Assembly (NCBI GenBank): GCA_045613305.1 | Contig: JAZLAU010000039.1 | Span: 1 to 43,383, forward strand | Length of the DNA stretch: 43,383 nt | Origin: SFTJ01 sp045613305 | GTDB lineage: Bacteria > Bacteroidota > Bacteroidia > Bacteroidales > Muribaculaceae | Direction of reading: 5' to 3' | Shown here: positions 23,032 to 32,009 of the stretch, in pieces | Position numbering within the stretch: position 1 is the first letter of the stretch | How the letters are laid out: the number at the start of each line of letters is the position of its first letter | Notes under the pieces: generated by a model | Databases searched by the model: none | Told to the model about the DNA's origin: nothing | Seen by the model: the letters and a program-made list of their open reading frames with translations, nothing else | Position numbers and translations under genes: made by a program

Positions 23032-25125
23032 TTAACTTATCATGCTCCAATCGGTCTTGTGGCTAAATATTTCGTCCACGCGGTCGGCAAGAGGTTTGTT
23101 TGATTCGGATGACAGTGTAGGGTCTTTGTCGAGAATCTCTCTGGCGTCGTCGCGAGTGAGTTGCACTATTTGTCCGTCTTTTGCAAGATTTGATATTTTC
23201 AAATTAAATGCAATGCCACTTTGTTGAGTGCCTTCCATGTCGCCCGGGCCTCGCAGTTTCATGTCTTCTTCGGCAACGATGAACCCGTCGTTGGTTTCGG
23301 TCATCACATTCAGGCGGTGCTTGGTTTCTTTTGCCAACTGGTGCTTTGACATCAGGATGCAGTATGATTGAGCTGCTCCACGGCCCACTCGGCCACGGAG
23401 TTGGTGAAGTTGGCTTAGTCCGAATCGTTCGGCGTTTTCGATGACCATGATTGAGGCGTTGGGAACATTAACCCCAACTTCGATTACTGTGGTGGCTACC
23501 ATTATTTGCGCCTGATTTGTGGCAAACAGATGCATTTGATGGTCTTTTTCTGCGGGTTTCATTTTGCCGTGAACAAAACATACTCTGTAACTCGGGAATG
23601 TTTCGCAAACGGCTTGATAACCTTGTTCCAAATCGTGCAGGTCGAGTTTTTCGTTTTCTTGAATGAGAGGGTAAACGAAATACACTTGCCGGCCTTCGGC
23701 GAGTTGTGAACCAATGAAACGGTACATTGAGTTGCGCGAATCGTCGGTGCGCAGCAGGGTTGTTACCGGCTTACGTCCTGGCGGAAGTTCGTCGATTACC
23801 GACACGTCGAGGTCGCCATATACCGTCATGGCAAGCGTGCGCGGAATAGGGGTGGCTGTCATGACAAGCACATGCGGAGGATTGTCGTTTTTGCTCCACA
23901 AGCGGGCTCTTTGGGCAACGCCAAAGCGGTGCTGCTCGTCGATGATTACTAATCCCAGGTTGTTGAATTGTACCACATCCTCCAGCAAAGCATGCGTGCC
24001 GATGATGATTTGCAGTTCGCCACTGAGCAGTTGCTCGTGAATGGTGTTTCTGGCGCTTTTCTTGGTAGAACCAGTGAGTAAGGCGCATTTTATGCCAAGC
24101 GGCTCCACAAGGTGGCTTATGGTTTCGTAGTGTTGAGAGGCCAATATTTCGGTCGGAGCCATGATGGCAGCCTGAAAATTATTGTCAAGGGCAAGGAGCA
24201 TGCACATTAGCGCAACGAGGGTTTTGCCGCTGCCCACGTCGCCTTGAAGCAAGCGGTTCATCTGCTTGCCGCTGCGCATGTCGTTGTGAATCTCTTTGAT
24301 TACGCGTTTCTGAGCGTTAGTGAGAGGGAAGGGCAAATGCTGTGAATAGAAATCATTGAAGTAGTTGCCTACTTTGTTGAATAGGAAACCCTTGAATGTT
24401 GCTTTGCGGTTAGATGCAAACCGCAATATGTTGATTTGAAGATAGAGTAGTTCTTCGTATTTAAGCCTGAATTGCGCGCGTTGCAGCGAGTGTATGTTGC
24501 ACGGGCGGTGAATGTTTGTGAGGGCTTCTTGCAGAGGCATTAGCGAGTGTCGCTCAATCAGCTGCTTAGGCATCGGGTCGGAAATGGTCTTAACGGCTTC
24601 GGTCGATAACAGGGTTTCGGTAAGTTGTTGCATTGTGCGGTTTGATATTGCCCTGTTGCGTAGAGTTTCGGTGAGATTGTACATTCCCACCATACCCGAA
24701 GCCAGTTTGCTTGGGTTGAAGATGTCGACCTCAGGGTGTGCAATGTTGTAAGAACCTTTATAAAGAGAAGGCTTTCCGAATATTAAGTATTCGGTGCCTA
24801 CGCGGTAAGAATCCTTTATTTGCTTCACTCTGTTAAACCACACGCACTCAATTGTTCCGGTGCCGTCGCTAAACAGAGCGTTAATGCGGCGTTTTGCACC
24901 TTCGCCCTGTATTGTAAAGTTGATGAAGCGTCCTTTGAGTTGAATGTAAGGCAGTTCGCCGTTAAGGTCGCATATGCGGTGAATGGTGCTACGGTCGATG
25001 TATCGGAAGGGGAAATAGTAAAGAAGGTCATAAAACGTGTGAATGTCGAGTTGCTTAGAGAGCAATTCGGCACGTTTAGGCCCAACTCCGGGCAGGTATT
25101 TTATTTCGGAGAGGAGTGGTTTCAT
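23032..25125 (-). CDS. recG: ATP-dependent DNA helicase RecG
   Basis: The product has 697 residues, the family size. An N-terminal wedge/OB domain binds branched DNA, followed by two helicase domains: Walker A GDVGSGKT, the DEQH box (VIIDEQHRFG), motif III TATPIPRT and motif VI with QLRGRVGRG. RecG reverses stalled replication forks and branch-migrates Holliday junctions. Its ATG overlaps the end of ispD by four bases (ATGA arrangement), so the two are translationally coupled. Confidence 0.97.
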   Translation of the reverse strand: MKPLLSEIKYLPGVGPKRAELLSKQLDIHTFYDLLYYFPFRYIDRSTIHRICDLNGELPYIQLKGRFINFTIQGEGAKRRINALFSDGTGTIECVWFNRVKQIKDSYRVGTEYLIFGKPSLYKGSYNIAHPEVDIFNPSKLASGMVGMYNLTETLRNRAISNRTMQQLTETLLSTEAVKTISDPMPKQLIERHSLMPLQEALTNIHRPCNIHSLQRAQFRLKYEELLYLQINILRFASNRKATFKGFLFNKVGNYFNDFYSQHLPFPLTNAQKRVIKEIHNDMRSGKQMNRLLQGDVGSGKTLVALMCMLLALDNNFQAAIMAPTEILASQHYETISHLVEPLGIKCALLTGSTKKSARNTIHEQLLSGELQIIIGTHALLEDVVQFNNLGLVIIDEQHRFGVAQRARLWSKNDNPPHVLVMTATPIPRTLAMTVYGDLDVSVIDELPPGRKPVTTLLRTDDSRNSMYRFIGSQLAEGRQVYFVYPLIQENEKLDLHDLEQGYQAVCETFPSYRVCFVHGKMKPAEKDHQMHLFATNQAQIMVATTVIEVGVNVPNASIMVIENAERFGLSQLHQLRGRVGRGAAQSYCILMSKHQLAKETKHRLNVMTETNDGFIVAEEDMKLRGPGDMEGTQQSGIAFNLKISNLAKDGQIVQLTRDDAREILDKDPTLSSESNKPLADRVDEIFSHKTDWSMIS

Positions 25126-25796
25126 TTACTATTCATTAATAATTCGGCAATAACTAAATCTTGCGGGTGTGTGATTTTTAGGTTGTTTACTTCGCCCTCA
25201 ATAAGGTGAATTTCTTGACCGAAATTTTCAACCACCGAAGCATCGTCGGTGAAAAATGGAGAATAAGGCACATTGTAGGCTTTAGTCAATAATTCGGCGC
25301 GGAATGTTTGAGGTGTTTGAACGGCGCGCAACGAATCGCGGCTTAGTGCTATTGAAGAATTGCCGTCGGTGAGCTGTCGGATGCTGTCGGTAACAGCGAC
25401 GGCAGGAATTGCCGAACCTAAGTCGGCGGCTTGCTTGTAAGCAGCGTCTATTAGGTTTGTGCTCACAAGAGGGCGCACTCCGTCGTGCACTGCAATGAGG
25501 TCGTCGGCATCGGGGGTTATTGCTTTAAGAGCATTGTTAACCGATTCAAAACGATTGCTGCCGCCAGCCACCACCATGTGCGGGCAAGTGAACGAGTACT
25601 CTTGGCAGAGTTCTTGCCACCATTCGATGGATGCTTGGGGCAAAACTACTATGATTTTTGTGTTGTCAACCGATTGAAATTTGCTAATGGTGTGCATGAG
25701 TACCAGTTTGTCGCCAAGCGGAAGAAATTGCTTGGGTATGTTGGCGCCAAATCGTGTGCCGCTGCCGCCTGCCACTATTATAGCATATCTTGTCAT
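25122..25796 (-). CDS. ispD: 2-C-methyl-D-erythritol 4-phosphate cytidylyltransferase
   Basis: The product has 224 residues. It catalyses the CTP-dependent third step of the MEP isoprenoid pathway. The N-terminal nucleotide-binding motif (VAGGSGTRFG, then PKQF) and the central VHDGVRP segment, also typical of IspD, are present. It is first in a two-gene leftward operon with recG, overlapping it by four bases. Pairing with a DNA helicase has no obvious metabolic reason. Confidence 0.96.
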   Translation of the reverse strand: MTRYAIIVAGGSGTRFGANIPKQFLPLGDKLVLMHTISKFQSVDNTKIIVVLPQASIEWWQELCQEYSFTCPHMVVAGGSNRFESVNNALKAITPDADDLIAVHDGVRPLVSTNLIDAAYKQAADLGSAIPAVAVTDSIRQLTDGNSSIALSRDSLRAVQTPQTFRAELLTKAYNVPYSPFFTDDASVVENFGQEIHLIEGEVNNLKITHPQDLVIAELLMNSK

Positions 25797-25825
25797 CTTT
25801 TTATTTCCGTTGATTTGTTTGTATG

Positions 25826-25833
25826 CAAATTTA
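25826..25833 (-). promoter_or_regulatory. Promoter -7 element for ispD-recG
   Basis: TAAATTTG on the minus strand fits TAnnTTTG. The expected start is near 25820, about 24 bases before the ispD ATG. The -33 element is not consensus. Confidence 0.5.
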
Positions 25834-25898
25834 GTAAATATGCGTTTGTTAAAGAAATTGGTAGTTTGCTTTTTTGCTGAAAAGTCTGAAAAATTTGC

Positions 25899-25938
25899 AA
25901 AAAAAATAAAGAGGAACTTTTCAACAAAGTCCCTCTTT
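25899..25938 (-). terminator. Orphan terminator on the minus strand
   Basis: On the minus strand AAAGAGGGACTTT (25938-25926) pairs with AAAGTTCCTCTTT (25920-25908), with one mismatch, followed by A and eight T. The nearest upstream leftward gene, lpxH, ends about 610 bases away, so it may end a separate short transcript. Confidence 0.6.
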
Positions 25939-26547
25939 AAAGGTCTTCAATAGGTATAATTTTTTAAGGTAAAAAAGATTGTTTTAGGTTTATGTTGCAA
26001 ATGTGCACCATTTTTTTTACCGTGCCAAATTTAAAATTATGCTATAAAACATGTTTTTTGGCGGTTGCGCACAATTTGTTTATGGCAATTTTGCTTAATG
26101 TGTTGATTGTCCGTAAGATAACTCAATATTTTTTAGTGGAGTAGGGGTGTGTTAAAAAACATTAAATTGACTATGTAGGTTATCGTATTCGGCAACTTGC
26201 TTAAAGTTTGTTGTTTACATAATGCTTAAAAAGTGAGCGTTATGAGTGCTAATTGTTTGCAAATATAGTGAAATAAATGGTGTTTTTTGACAAAATGACA
26301 AATATTTTGTTGTTTTTAAGATAGGGCCTATTATGGTGCGTAAAAATCTTTAACTTATGATTTTTTGCAGAAAGACTTTGCGAGATGGCAAGTGCGATTT
26401 TGTGTTTTGCGAGTGTTTTTAGATACCAACAAAAGGCTAAAGTGTTTAACGATAGGCTATTTAGATGCAAAAATAGTGCTAAGCAAGTGGGGTGATAAAT
26501 ATGAAAAGCAAATGTAAGGGTGTTTGATGCAATTGTGCCCAGTAAGG
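25939..26547. other. Long A+T-rich intergenic region, possible small RNA
   Basis: I see no credible coding sequence. On the minus strand TAAATTTG (26033-26026) and TATATTTG (26267-26260) resemble -7 elements, and both point towards the terminator at 25938-25899. A transcript from the first would be about 110 bases long, from the second about 350. The second has TTTG upstream but with 23 bases between, slightly long. A small RNA is possible but unproven. Confidence 0.25.
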
Positions 26548-27306
26548 CTATAGGTTGACGTGTTTTGTAAGAGTAACGGCATTGCTGTCGAATGTTGCAT
26601 AACTGCATAAGTCAATCCATTCGCCAATCACGAACATTTCTTTGCCAGTAGTAAGTTTTTTCTGTAATAGTGTGTGCAGATGGCCGTAAACGTAGAAATC
26701 TATTTCGGTGTGCTGCGCCGAATGCTGTTCCGAAAAATCGGTTAAGATGTTGATTCCGCGGTTAGTTTCAATAGCCACATCCTTATCGTTGCGCGAGGTA
26801 CGGTTGTCGTGCGACCACTTTGTGGCAAAAGGTATAGTCCAGCGTGGATGCAAGCCAGAATAAAGCCGTTGGCAGAAACGGTTGTGGAATATGCTTCGCA
26901 TGATGCGATAGGGCGTTGGCTGCTTGCCAACGTTGTCGCCGTGGTCGAGAAGAAATTTTTTTCCTTTAATGTCTACGGTTATTGGCCCTTCGGTTACTTT
27001 TATTCCGAGTTCGTTAGGCAGGTAGTCGAAAATCCAGATGTCGTGATTTCCTGTAATCCAAGTAATTTCGATGCCGCTGTCGGCCAATTCGGCAAGTTTG
27101 CCTAAAAAGCGAACATATCCTCGTGGCGCCACGTGTTTGTACTCGAACCAATAGTCGAGGATGTCGCCAAGCAAGAATATCTTGTCGGCCGAACCTTTAA
27201 TTGAGTCGAGCCATTTAACCACACGCAGTTCGTGTTCTCGAGGCGATTTTATGTATTTTGCCCCGAGGTGAATGTCGGAAATGAAATATGTTAGCTTGCT
27301 CGACAT
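26548..27306 (-). CDS. lpxH: UDP-2,3-diacylglucosamine diphosphatase (LpxH family)
   Basis: The product has 252 residues and is a calcineurin-like metallophosphatase. The metal motifs are all present in order: SDIHLG (10-15), GDILDYW, GNHDIW, HGD and GHLH near the C-terminus. It should remove UMP from UDP-2,3-diacylglucosamine to give lipid X in lipid A synthesis at the inner face of the inner membrane. Bacteroidetes LpxH-like proteins differ somewhat from the E. coli enzyme, so the exact substrate rests on family membership. It follows the sufT-like gene by 10 bases on the same strand. Confidence 0.85.
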   Translation of the reverse strand: MSSKLTYFISDIHLGAKYIKSPREHELRVVKWLDSIKGSADKIFLLGDILDYWFEYKHVAPRGYVRFLGKLAELADSGIEITWITGNHDIWIFDYLPNELGIKVTEGPITVDIKGKKFLLDHGDNVGKQPTPYRIMRSIFHNRFCQRLYSGLHPRWTIPFATKWSHDNRTSRNDKDVAIETNRGINILTDFSEQHSAQHTEIDFYVYGHLHTLLQKKLTTGKEMFVIGEWIDLCSYATFDSNAVTLTKHVNL

Positions 27307-27316
27307 TTTTTGAAAA

Positions 27317-27637
27317 TTATAGGAACCCTAATTCAAGTTTTGCTTCTTCGGTCATCATGTCTTTGTCCCATTCAGGCTCAAATACAAGGTTTGTTTCAAC
27401 CGATGCCACGCCATCAACGCTGCCCACCTTCATGTTTACGTCTTCAAATATGAAATCCGAGGCAGGGCAGTTTGGAGCAGTGAGAGTCATGTCGATTTTC
27501 ACTGAGCCGTCGTCGTTAACATATATGCAGTAGATTAGCCCAAGGCTATAGATGTCGACAGGTATTTCAGGGTCGTACACTGTCTTTAACATCTTAACGA
27601 TGTTTTCTTCGATTTCGAGTTTTTTCTGTTCGTCCAT
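27317..27637 (-). CDS. Iron-sulfur cluster assembly protein, SufT/MIP18 (DUF59) type
   Basis: The product has 106 residues from the ATG at 27637. It is a DUF59/MIP18 domain protein with the conserved YDPEIPVDIYSLGLIY segment and the TLTAPNCPASDF segment whose Cys is the conserved functional residue. Such proteins help mature iron-sulfur proteins. An in-frame ATG six codons upstream (27655) lies upstream of the promoter -7 element and is rejected. The chosen ATG starts only four bases after the -7 element, so the mRNA is probably leaderless. It is first in a two-gene operon with lpxH. Confidence 0.88.
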   Translation of the reverse strand: MDEQKKLEIEENIVKMLKTVYDPEIPVDIYSLGLIYCIYVNDDGSVKIDMTLTAPNCPASDFIFEDVNMKVGSVDGVASVETNLVFEPEWDKDMMTEEAKLELGFL

Positions 27638-27641
27638 AGTG

Positions 27642-27672
27642 CAAAGATAATGCATAATGCTGATAAATCAAA
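27642..27672 (-). promoter_or_regulatory. Promoter of the sufT-lpxH operon, implying a leaderless mRNA
   Basis: On the minus strand TTTG (27672-27669), 19 bases, then TATCTTTG (27649-27642). The ATG at 27637 begins four bases after the final G, where transcription itself should start. Confidence 0.7.
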
Positions 27673-27800
27673 AAAAAGGAAAATGCATTAAATTTGTCAT
27701 GAAACTATTGTAGAGTGTGTCGCAAATTGCCACTATTTTTAAAATATGATGATAAAAAATGCAAATGAAAGGGGTAAGATGGCAATTGCATAAAGATTTT

Positions 27801-27832
27801 TTTGCCCAAAACGAGTAAAGTTTGTAGATTTG
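27801..27832 (+). promoter_or_regulatory. Promoter of the outer-membrane barrel gene
   Basis: TTTG (27801-27804), 20 bases, then TAGATTTG (27825-27832): a full consensus match, about 31 bases before the ATG at 27864. Confidence 0.75.
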
Positions 27833-27863
27833 CAGAAATTTTATCAAAAATCAAACGAAAGCG

Positions 27864-28493
27864 ATGAAAAAGTTATTTTCAATATTGGTTATAATGATGT
27901 CGGTATTCACAAGCCTAACAGCCTCGGCCGAATCGAGATGGGGTATTGTGGCCGGCGCCAGTCTAAATATGTATCCAGCATATCAAAGAGGAGAATACAA
28001 ACTGTATGACACCGACAACACCATTGGCGGAACAGTGGGTTTGAACGGTGAAATTTTCTTCCCTGGTATTGGCATGGGTGTGGATGCATCGTTGTTATAT
28101 AACTATGCCGATGCTAAGTTGCATTTGGGTCAACGTGAAATTTGGGCGTCACAAGGTGTTGAAACTGAACATCTTAAATTGCATTATCTTGAAATTCCGT
28201 TTAATGTAAAATATCGTTACATCAATCTTAACGGTTTTGAAAACAAACTATATCCTTTTGTATTTGGCGGTCCAAATGTGAATTTCATCCTGAGCACCGA
28301 TGATAGTGGCCATATGGAATACACTACAACATCTCTTGGCATGCATGTGGGCTTTGGCGTGGAAATTATGAGAAGTTTTCAGATTTCGGCCAGCCACGAG
28401 TGGGGCCTTAGCCAAATCTTTAAGACCAAATTGCTTGAGGATAATGCGCACAAGTTGCGCACTTGGCACATAAGATGCACATACTTCTTCTGA
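27864..28493 (+). CDS. Outer-membrane beta-barrel protein (porin-like, small)
   Basis: The product has 209 residues. A signal peptide (Met-Lys-Lys, hydrophobic core, Thr-Ala-Ser-Ala) is followed by alternating hydrophobic and polar strands typical of an 8-stranded barrel of the OmpA/PorT-like outer-membrane type, ending in an aromatic residue pair (Tyr-Phe-Phe at the C-terminus) as outer-membrane barrels do. There is no peptidoglycan-binding domain. No substrate or partner can be read from it. It stands alone between a consensus promoter and a terminator. Confidence 0.8.
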   Translation: MKKLFSILVIMMSVFTSLTASAESRWGIVAGASLNMYPAYQRGEYKLYDTDNTIGGTVGLNGEIFFPGIGMGVDASLLYNYADAKLHLGQREIWASQGVETEHLKLHYLEIPFNVKYRYINLNGFENKLYPFVFGGPNVNFILSTDDSGHMEYTTTSLGMHVGFGVEIMRSFQISASHEWGLSQIFKTKLLEDNAHKLRTWHIRCTYFF

Positions 28494-28511
28494 AAAATGA
28501 CAAAAAGATTT

Positions 28512-28544
28512 GATTGGTCCGAGAAAATCGGACCAATCTTTTTT
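28512..28544 (+). terminator. Terminator of the barrel gene
   Basis: GATTGGTCCGA (28512-28522) and TCGGACCAATC (28528-28538) form a perfect 11-bp stem with a 5-base loop and a T run. Confidence 0.95.
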
Positions 28545-28602
28545 ATATATCTAATGTGAAAAGAAAAAAATATGTAAATAATTACATTTTGTTAGCATAT
28601 TA

Positions 28603-28634
28603 TTTGTAAATATTGCAAATCGTTACTAAATTTG
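28603..28634 (+). promoter_or_regulatory. Promoter of the beta-helix protein gene
   Basis: TTTG (28603-28606), 20 bases, then TAAATTTG (28627-28634). The leader to the ATG at 28713 is about 73 bases. Confidence 0.8.
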
Positions 28635-28712
28635 CCCCAGTGATTTATATCTGATACAAAAACAAAGAGAAAAAACAGTCAAATTATTTATAATCATTTA
28701 AACAAAAATTCT

Positions 28713-30206
28713 ATGAAAAAAATTTTTACATTATTCGTATCAGCAGCAGTTGCTCTAAGCGCATCTGCACAGATGACAACAGCTGGCGATAACACAACTT
28801 ACACAATGGCCGATTTGGCTAAGATTGAAGGTAGTGGCGTTACTGTAGCACCAAACACACAAGTTTATACACTTGCAACTTCATTGACAATTGCGCAAAA
28901 CGACGTTTTGGTACTTAAGTCAGGTGATGTGCTAAAGCTTGCCGATGGCGTTGTTTTGGAACTTGAAGGTTATGGCCAATTCAATCCAGAAGGATGGGCA
29001 ATGATTACTCGCACAAATGCTTTGGCTACTCCTAAGGGTTTGTATATTAGAGACACAGGTGACATCGACATGAAGAATGTTGTATGTGAATACGCTCAAG
29101 TTCATTCAACTTCAGAGCAAGTTCATACATTTGAAAACTGTACATTCCGCTATATCCAAAGATATGGTTCAACATCAAAGGGTGCTCTTGCATTTAGTGG
29201 TATTGTGACAGAAGATGGCGCATCAGAAATCATTAATTGTAAGTTTATCGAAAATGATTATTCTGGTATTATCCAAGCTGCAAACTGCTACCATCAATTG
29301 GTTATTAAGAACTGCTATTTTTACCACAATAACACACAAAACACAAACCAACCACAAATCAATATCACTTACCCAGGCGTTGGTAAGGCGCACGTGATTG
29401 AAGGTAATATGCTAATTGGTAAGGATGACCTTAATAGAGTTGGTGCTATTGCAGTTGCTCAAATGATGGCTGAAGGTGGTGGCACAGCATATGTTGAAAA
29501 CAACACTATGTTTAACAACCGTTATGGCTTTACAGTTAACGCTGCTACAGAAGTTAAGGCTGTAGTAAAGAACAATAATATCGTTTATAACATGCGCGAA
29601 ACAAATGCAATGAATGGTGGTAGCGGTATCAGCTTTTATGGCATGGTAGATGGATATGTTGAAGGCAACTTGATTGAAGGCAACCTTTGGGGTGTGACAA
29701 TCATCGGCTCACCAGTTAAGATTAACTTTGGTAAGACTGACGACCCTAATGCAGAAGACTATAACCCTGGTTTGAACGTGTTTAAGAACAATGGTAACGG
29801 TGGAAAACAATATGATTTCTATAACAACTCTGCACTAACTTGCTATGCTCAAGGTAACGTTTGGACTCCAGAAGAACAAGACTCAGTGAGCGTTTCTGCA
29901 GTTGTTTGGGACATTAAAGAAAATGCAGATAAGGGTGAAGTAATCTTCGCTACAAAGTATCAAGATGCACCAACAAGCATCGACAACGCTTTGACTCAAA
30001 CAAGCAATGACTTTACTTACGACGCAGCAGCTTGCGAAGTTAAGGCTACAGTGGCAGCTCCTATCACAGTTTACTCAATGAGCGGTGTAGTTGCTAAGAT
30101 GGCTTCAAACGAAGTTAATGCTCTTAAGGTTGATGAATTGACCGAAGGCGTGTATGTGGCTCGCAACGAAAACACAGGCGATGTGGTTAAGTTCGTTAAG
30201 AAGTAA
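28713..30206 (+). CDS. Secreted right-handed beta-helix protein with sorting-domain-like C-terminus
   Basis: The product has 497 residues. A signal peptide is clear, cleaving near Ser-Ala-Gln at about 20. The centre (about 60-370) shows repeated short strands with Asn ladders (VIEGNMLIG, YVENNTMFNN, VVKNNNIVYN, YVEGNLIEGN), the signature of a right-handed parallel beta-helix of the pectate-lyase/NosD type. The last 60 residues (ITVYSMSGVVAKM to EGVYVARN and VKFVKK) resemble the C-terminal sorting domain of the type IX secretion system, which suggests export to the surface. I see no catalytic signature, so polysaccharide binding or an unknown lyase activity are both possible. Codon use is biased towards codons of highly expressed genes, unlike its neighbours. 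Confidence 0.8.
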   Translation: MKKIFTLFVSAAVALSASAQMTTAGDNTTYTMADLAKIEGSGVTVAPNTQVYTLATSLTIAQNDVLVLKSGDVLKLADGVVLELEGYGQFNPEGWAMITRTNALATPKGLYIRDTGDIDMKNVVCEYAQVHSTSEQVHTFENCTFRYIQRYGSTSKGALAFSGIVTEDGASEIINCKFIENDYSGIIQAANCYHQLVIKNCYFYHNNTQNTNQPQINITYPGVGKAHVIEGNMLIGKDDLNRVGAIAVAQMMAEGGGTAYVENNTMFNNRYGFTVNAATEVKAVVKNNNIVYNMRETNAMNGGSGISFYGMVDGYVEGNLIEGNLWGVTIIGSPVKINFGKTDDPNAEDYNPGLNVFKNNGNGGKQYDFYNNSALTCYAQGNVWTPEEQDSVSVSAVVWDIKENADKGEVIFATKYQDAPTSIDNALTQTSNDFTYDAAACEVKATVAAPITVYSMSGVVAKMASNEVNALKVDELTEGVYVARNENTGDVVKFVKK

Positions 30207-30235
30207 GATATAACGAAAACATATGATAAAGAATG

Positions 30236-30270
30236 TCCTGTCGGAGAAATCCGGCAGGATGTTTTTTTTT
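30236..30270 (+). terminator. Terminator of the beta-helix protein gene
   Basis: TCCTGTCGG (30236-30244) pairs with CCGGCAGGA (30251-30259), one G-U pair, followed by nine T. Confidence 0.9.
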
Positions 30271-30480
30271 GTTCGGCAGGGTGGTCCGCAAAAAGATGTA
30301 TATTTTTATTAGGCGGCCTAAGAGATTGTGATTGCTGTGGCGGCTGTGCGATTCCCAAGATAAGACCAATATATTACAGACGTGATGTGAGAGTTGTAGC
30401 GATAGCGTTAAAGTTGCGTTGAGGTCATTGAGAGGATGCTATGTTTAGAAGTGGAAGTGAGTTGAAAATGGAAACGTATA
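30271..30480. other. Intergenic region, nothing recognised
   Basis: Between the terminators of two convergent transcripts. I see no coding frame, RNA gene or repeat. Confidence 0.5.
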
Positions 30481-30515
30481 AAAACAAAAATACGGCCGAT
30501 TCACATCGCCCGTAT
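30481..30515 (-). terminator. Probable terminator of the pyrB-glyA operon
   Basis: On the minus strand ATACGGGCGAT (30515-30505) pairs with ATCGGCCGTAT (30500-30490), one G-G mismatch, followed by a T-rich tract interrupted by one G. It lies about 170 bases after the glyA stop, farther than usual. Confidence 0.5.
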
Positions 30516-30686
30516 CTTCGCATTACTAAATAAATGATGTTACTTTACTAATACTTTATATCAATCATTACTGCGAATTTATAACGCAAATTTTTTATTA
30601 CAAAATATTTCAAGAGAAAAATGCAAAAAAATTAATTTGAATTATAAAATTGCAACAGGATTGTAATTTCGTTATTAAAAAAGTGC

Positions 30687-31967
30687 TTAATAAGCAAACA
30701 TTGGATAGTGTTCCATGATGCTATTTACCTTTTCGCGCACCGATTTTATGGTAGTTTCGCAATCAGGTTTACGAAGCACTGTGTCAATCATTTCAACAAT
30801 TTCGCCCATTAGTTCTTCCTTGGCGCCTCGGGTAGTAATTGCTGGAGTGCCCAAACGTATGCCAGAAGTTTGGAAAGGAGAACGAGAGTCGAAAGGCACC
30901 ATGTTTTTGTTAGCAGTGATGTCGGCTTGTACAAGAGCCTTTTCTGCCACCTTGCCAGTAAGTTCAGGGAATTTGGTGCGAAGGTCAAGCAGGATGCAGT
31001 GGTTATCGGTTCCGCCCGACACTACGCGATAGCCCTTGTCGACAAGAGCCTGAGCCATTGCCTTAGCATTTTTGCGCACTTGAAGTTGGTATTCTTTAAA
31101 TTCAGGGTGGAGCGCTTCGCCAAACGCTACGGCCTTGGCTGCAATTACGTGTTCAAGTGGTCCGCCTTGAACGCCAGGGAACACCGCAGAGTCGATGATA
31201 GACGACATTTTGCGTATTACGCCCTTATTGTTGGTCTTACCCCAAGGGTTATCGAAATCTTTACCCAAAAGAATGATGCCGCCGCGAGGACCGCGAAGGG
31301 TTTTGTGTGTGGTAGAGGTTACGATATGTGCATATTTAAGCGGATTTTCCAAAAGTCCGGCAGCGATGAGGCCTGCAGGGTGTGCCATGTCAATCATTAA
31401 TATTGCACCTACTTCGTCGGCAATCTTGCGCATGCGTTCGTAGTCCCATTCGCGTGAATAGGCACTTGCGCCGCCAATGATGAGTTTAGGCAAAGTACGA
31501 TGCGCTTCGATTTCCATTTGGTCGTAGTCTACGATGTCGGTGCCTTCTTTAACGCTATATTCAACTTGGTTGAACACCAATCCAGAGAAGTTCACAGGGC
31601 TGCCGTGCGACAGGTGTCCGCCGTGCGACAGGTTAAGTCCCATGAAGGTGTCGCCGGGATTCATCACGGCCATAAAAGCAGCCATATTGGCTTGCGCGCC
31701 CGAGTGAGGCTGCACATTGGCATATTCGGCTCCGAAAAGGGCTTTTACGCGTTCAATTGCTATTTGTTCGGCTTCGTCAACCACTTCACAGCCGCCATAA
31801 TAGCGATGGCCAGGGTAGCCTTCGGCATATTTGTTTGTAAGGCAAGAACCCATGGCTTGCATTACTTGAGGACTTACAAAGTTTTCTGACGCGATTAGTT
31901 CGATGCCCTTTTTTTGGCGTTGGTGTTCGCGTTCAATGATGTCAAAAATTTCAGTGTCTTTAATCAT
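30687..31967 (-). CDS. glyA: Serine hydroxymethyltransferase
   Basis: The product has 426 residues from the ATG at 31967. It is a PLP enzyme that interconverts serine and glycine, loading tetrahydrofolate with a one-carbon unit. The PLP lysine lies in STTHKTLRGPRGG, and the N-terminal ELIASENF segment and the HGGHLSHGSPVNF segment are typical. An in-frame ATG five codons upstream is less likely because homologs begin near the chosen one. It is last in the leftward pyrB-pyrI-flavin reductase-glyA unit, 42 bases after the flavin reductase. Confidence 0.96.
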   Translation of the reverse strand: MIKDTEIFDIIEREHQRQKKGIELIASENFVSPQVMQAMGSCLTNKYAEGYPGHRYYGGCEVVDEAEQIAIERVKALFGAEYANVQPHSGAQANMAAFMAVMNPGDTFMGLNLSHGGHLSHGSPVNFSGLVFNQVEYSVKEGTDIVDYDQMEIEAHRTLPKLIIGGASAYSREWDYERMRKIADEVGAILMIDMAHPAGLIAAGLLENPLKYAHIVTSTTHKTLRGPRGGIILLGKDFDNPWGKTNNKGVIRKMSSIIDSAVFPGVQGGPLEHVIAAKAVAFGEALHPEFKEYQLQVRKNAKAMAQALVDKGYRVVSGGTDNHCILLDLRTKFPELTGKVAEKALVQADITANKNMVPFDSRSPFQTSGIRLGTPAITTRGAKEELMGEIVEMIDTVLRKPDCETTIKSVREKVNSIMEHYPMFAY

Positions 31968-32009
31968 TAGTTTAAATTTCAAAAAGATTATTATATATAC
32001 AGATTTTGT

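Noticed and set aside
26249..26608. 119-codon minus-strand frame overlapping the 3' end of lpxH
   Set aside because: Low-complexity composition, no signal or domain, and it overlaps a well-supported gene.
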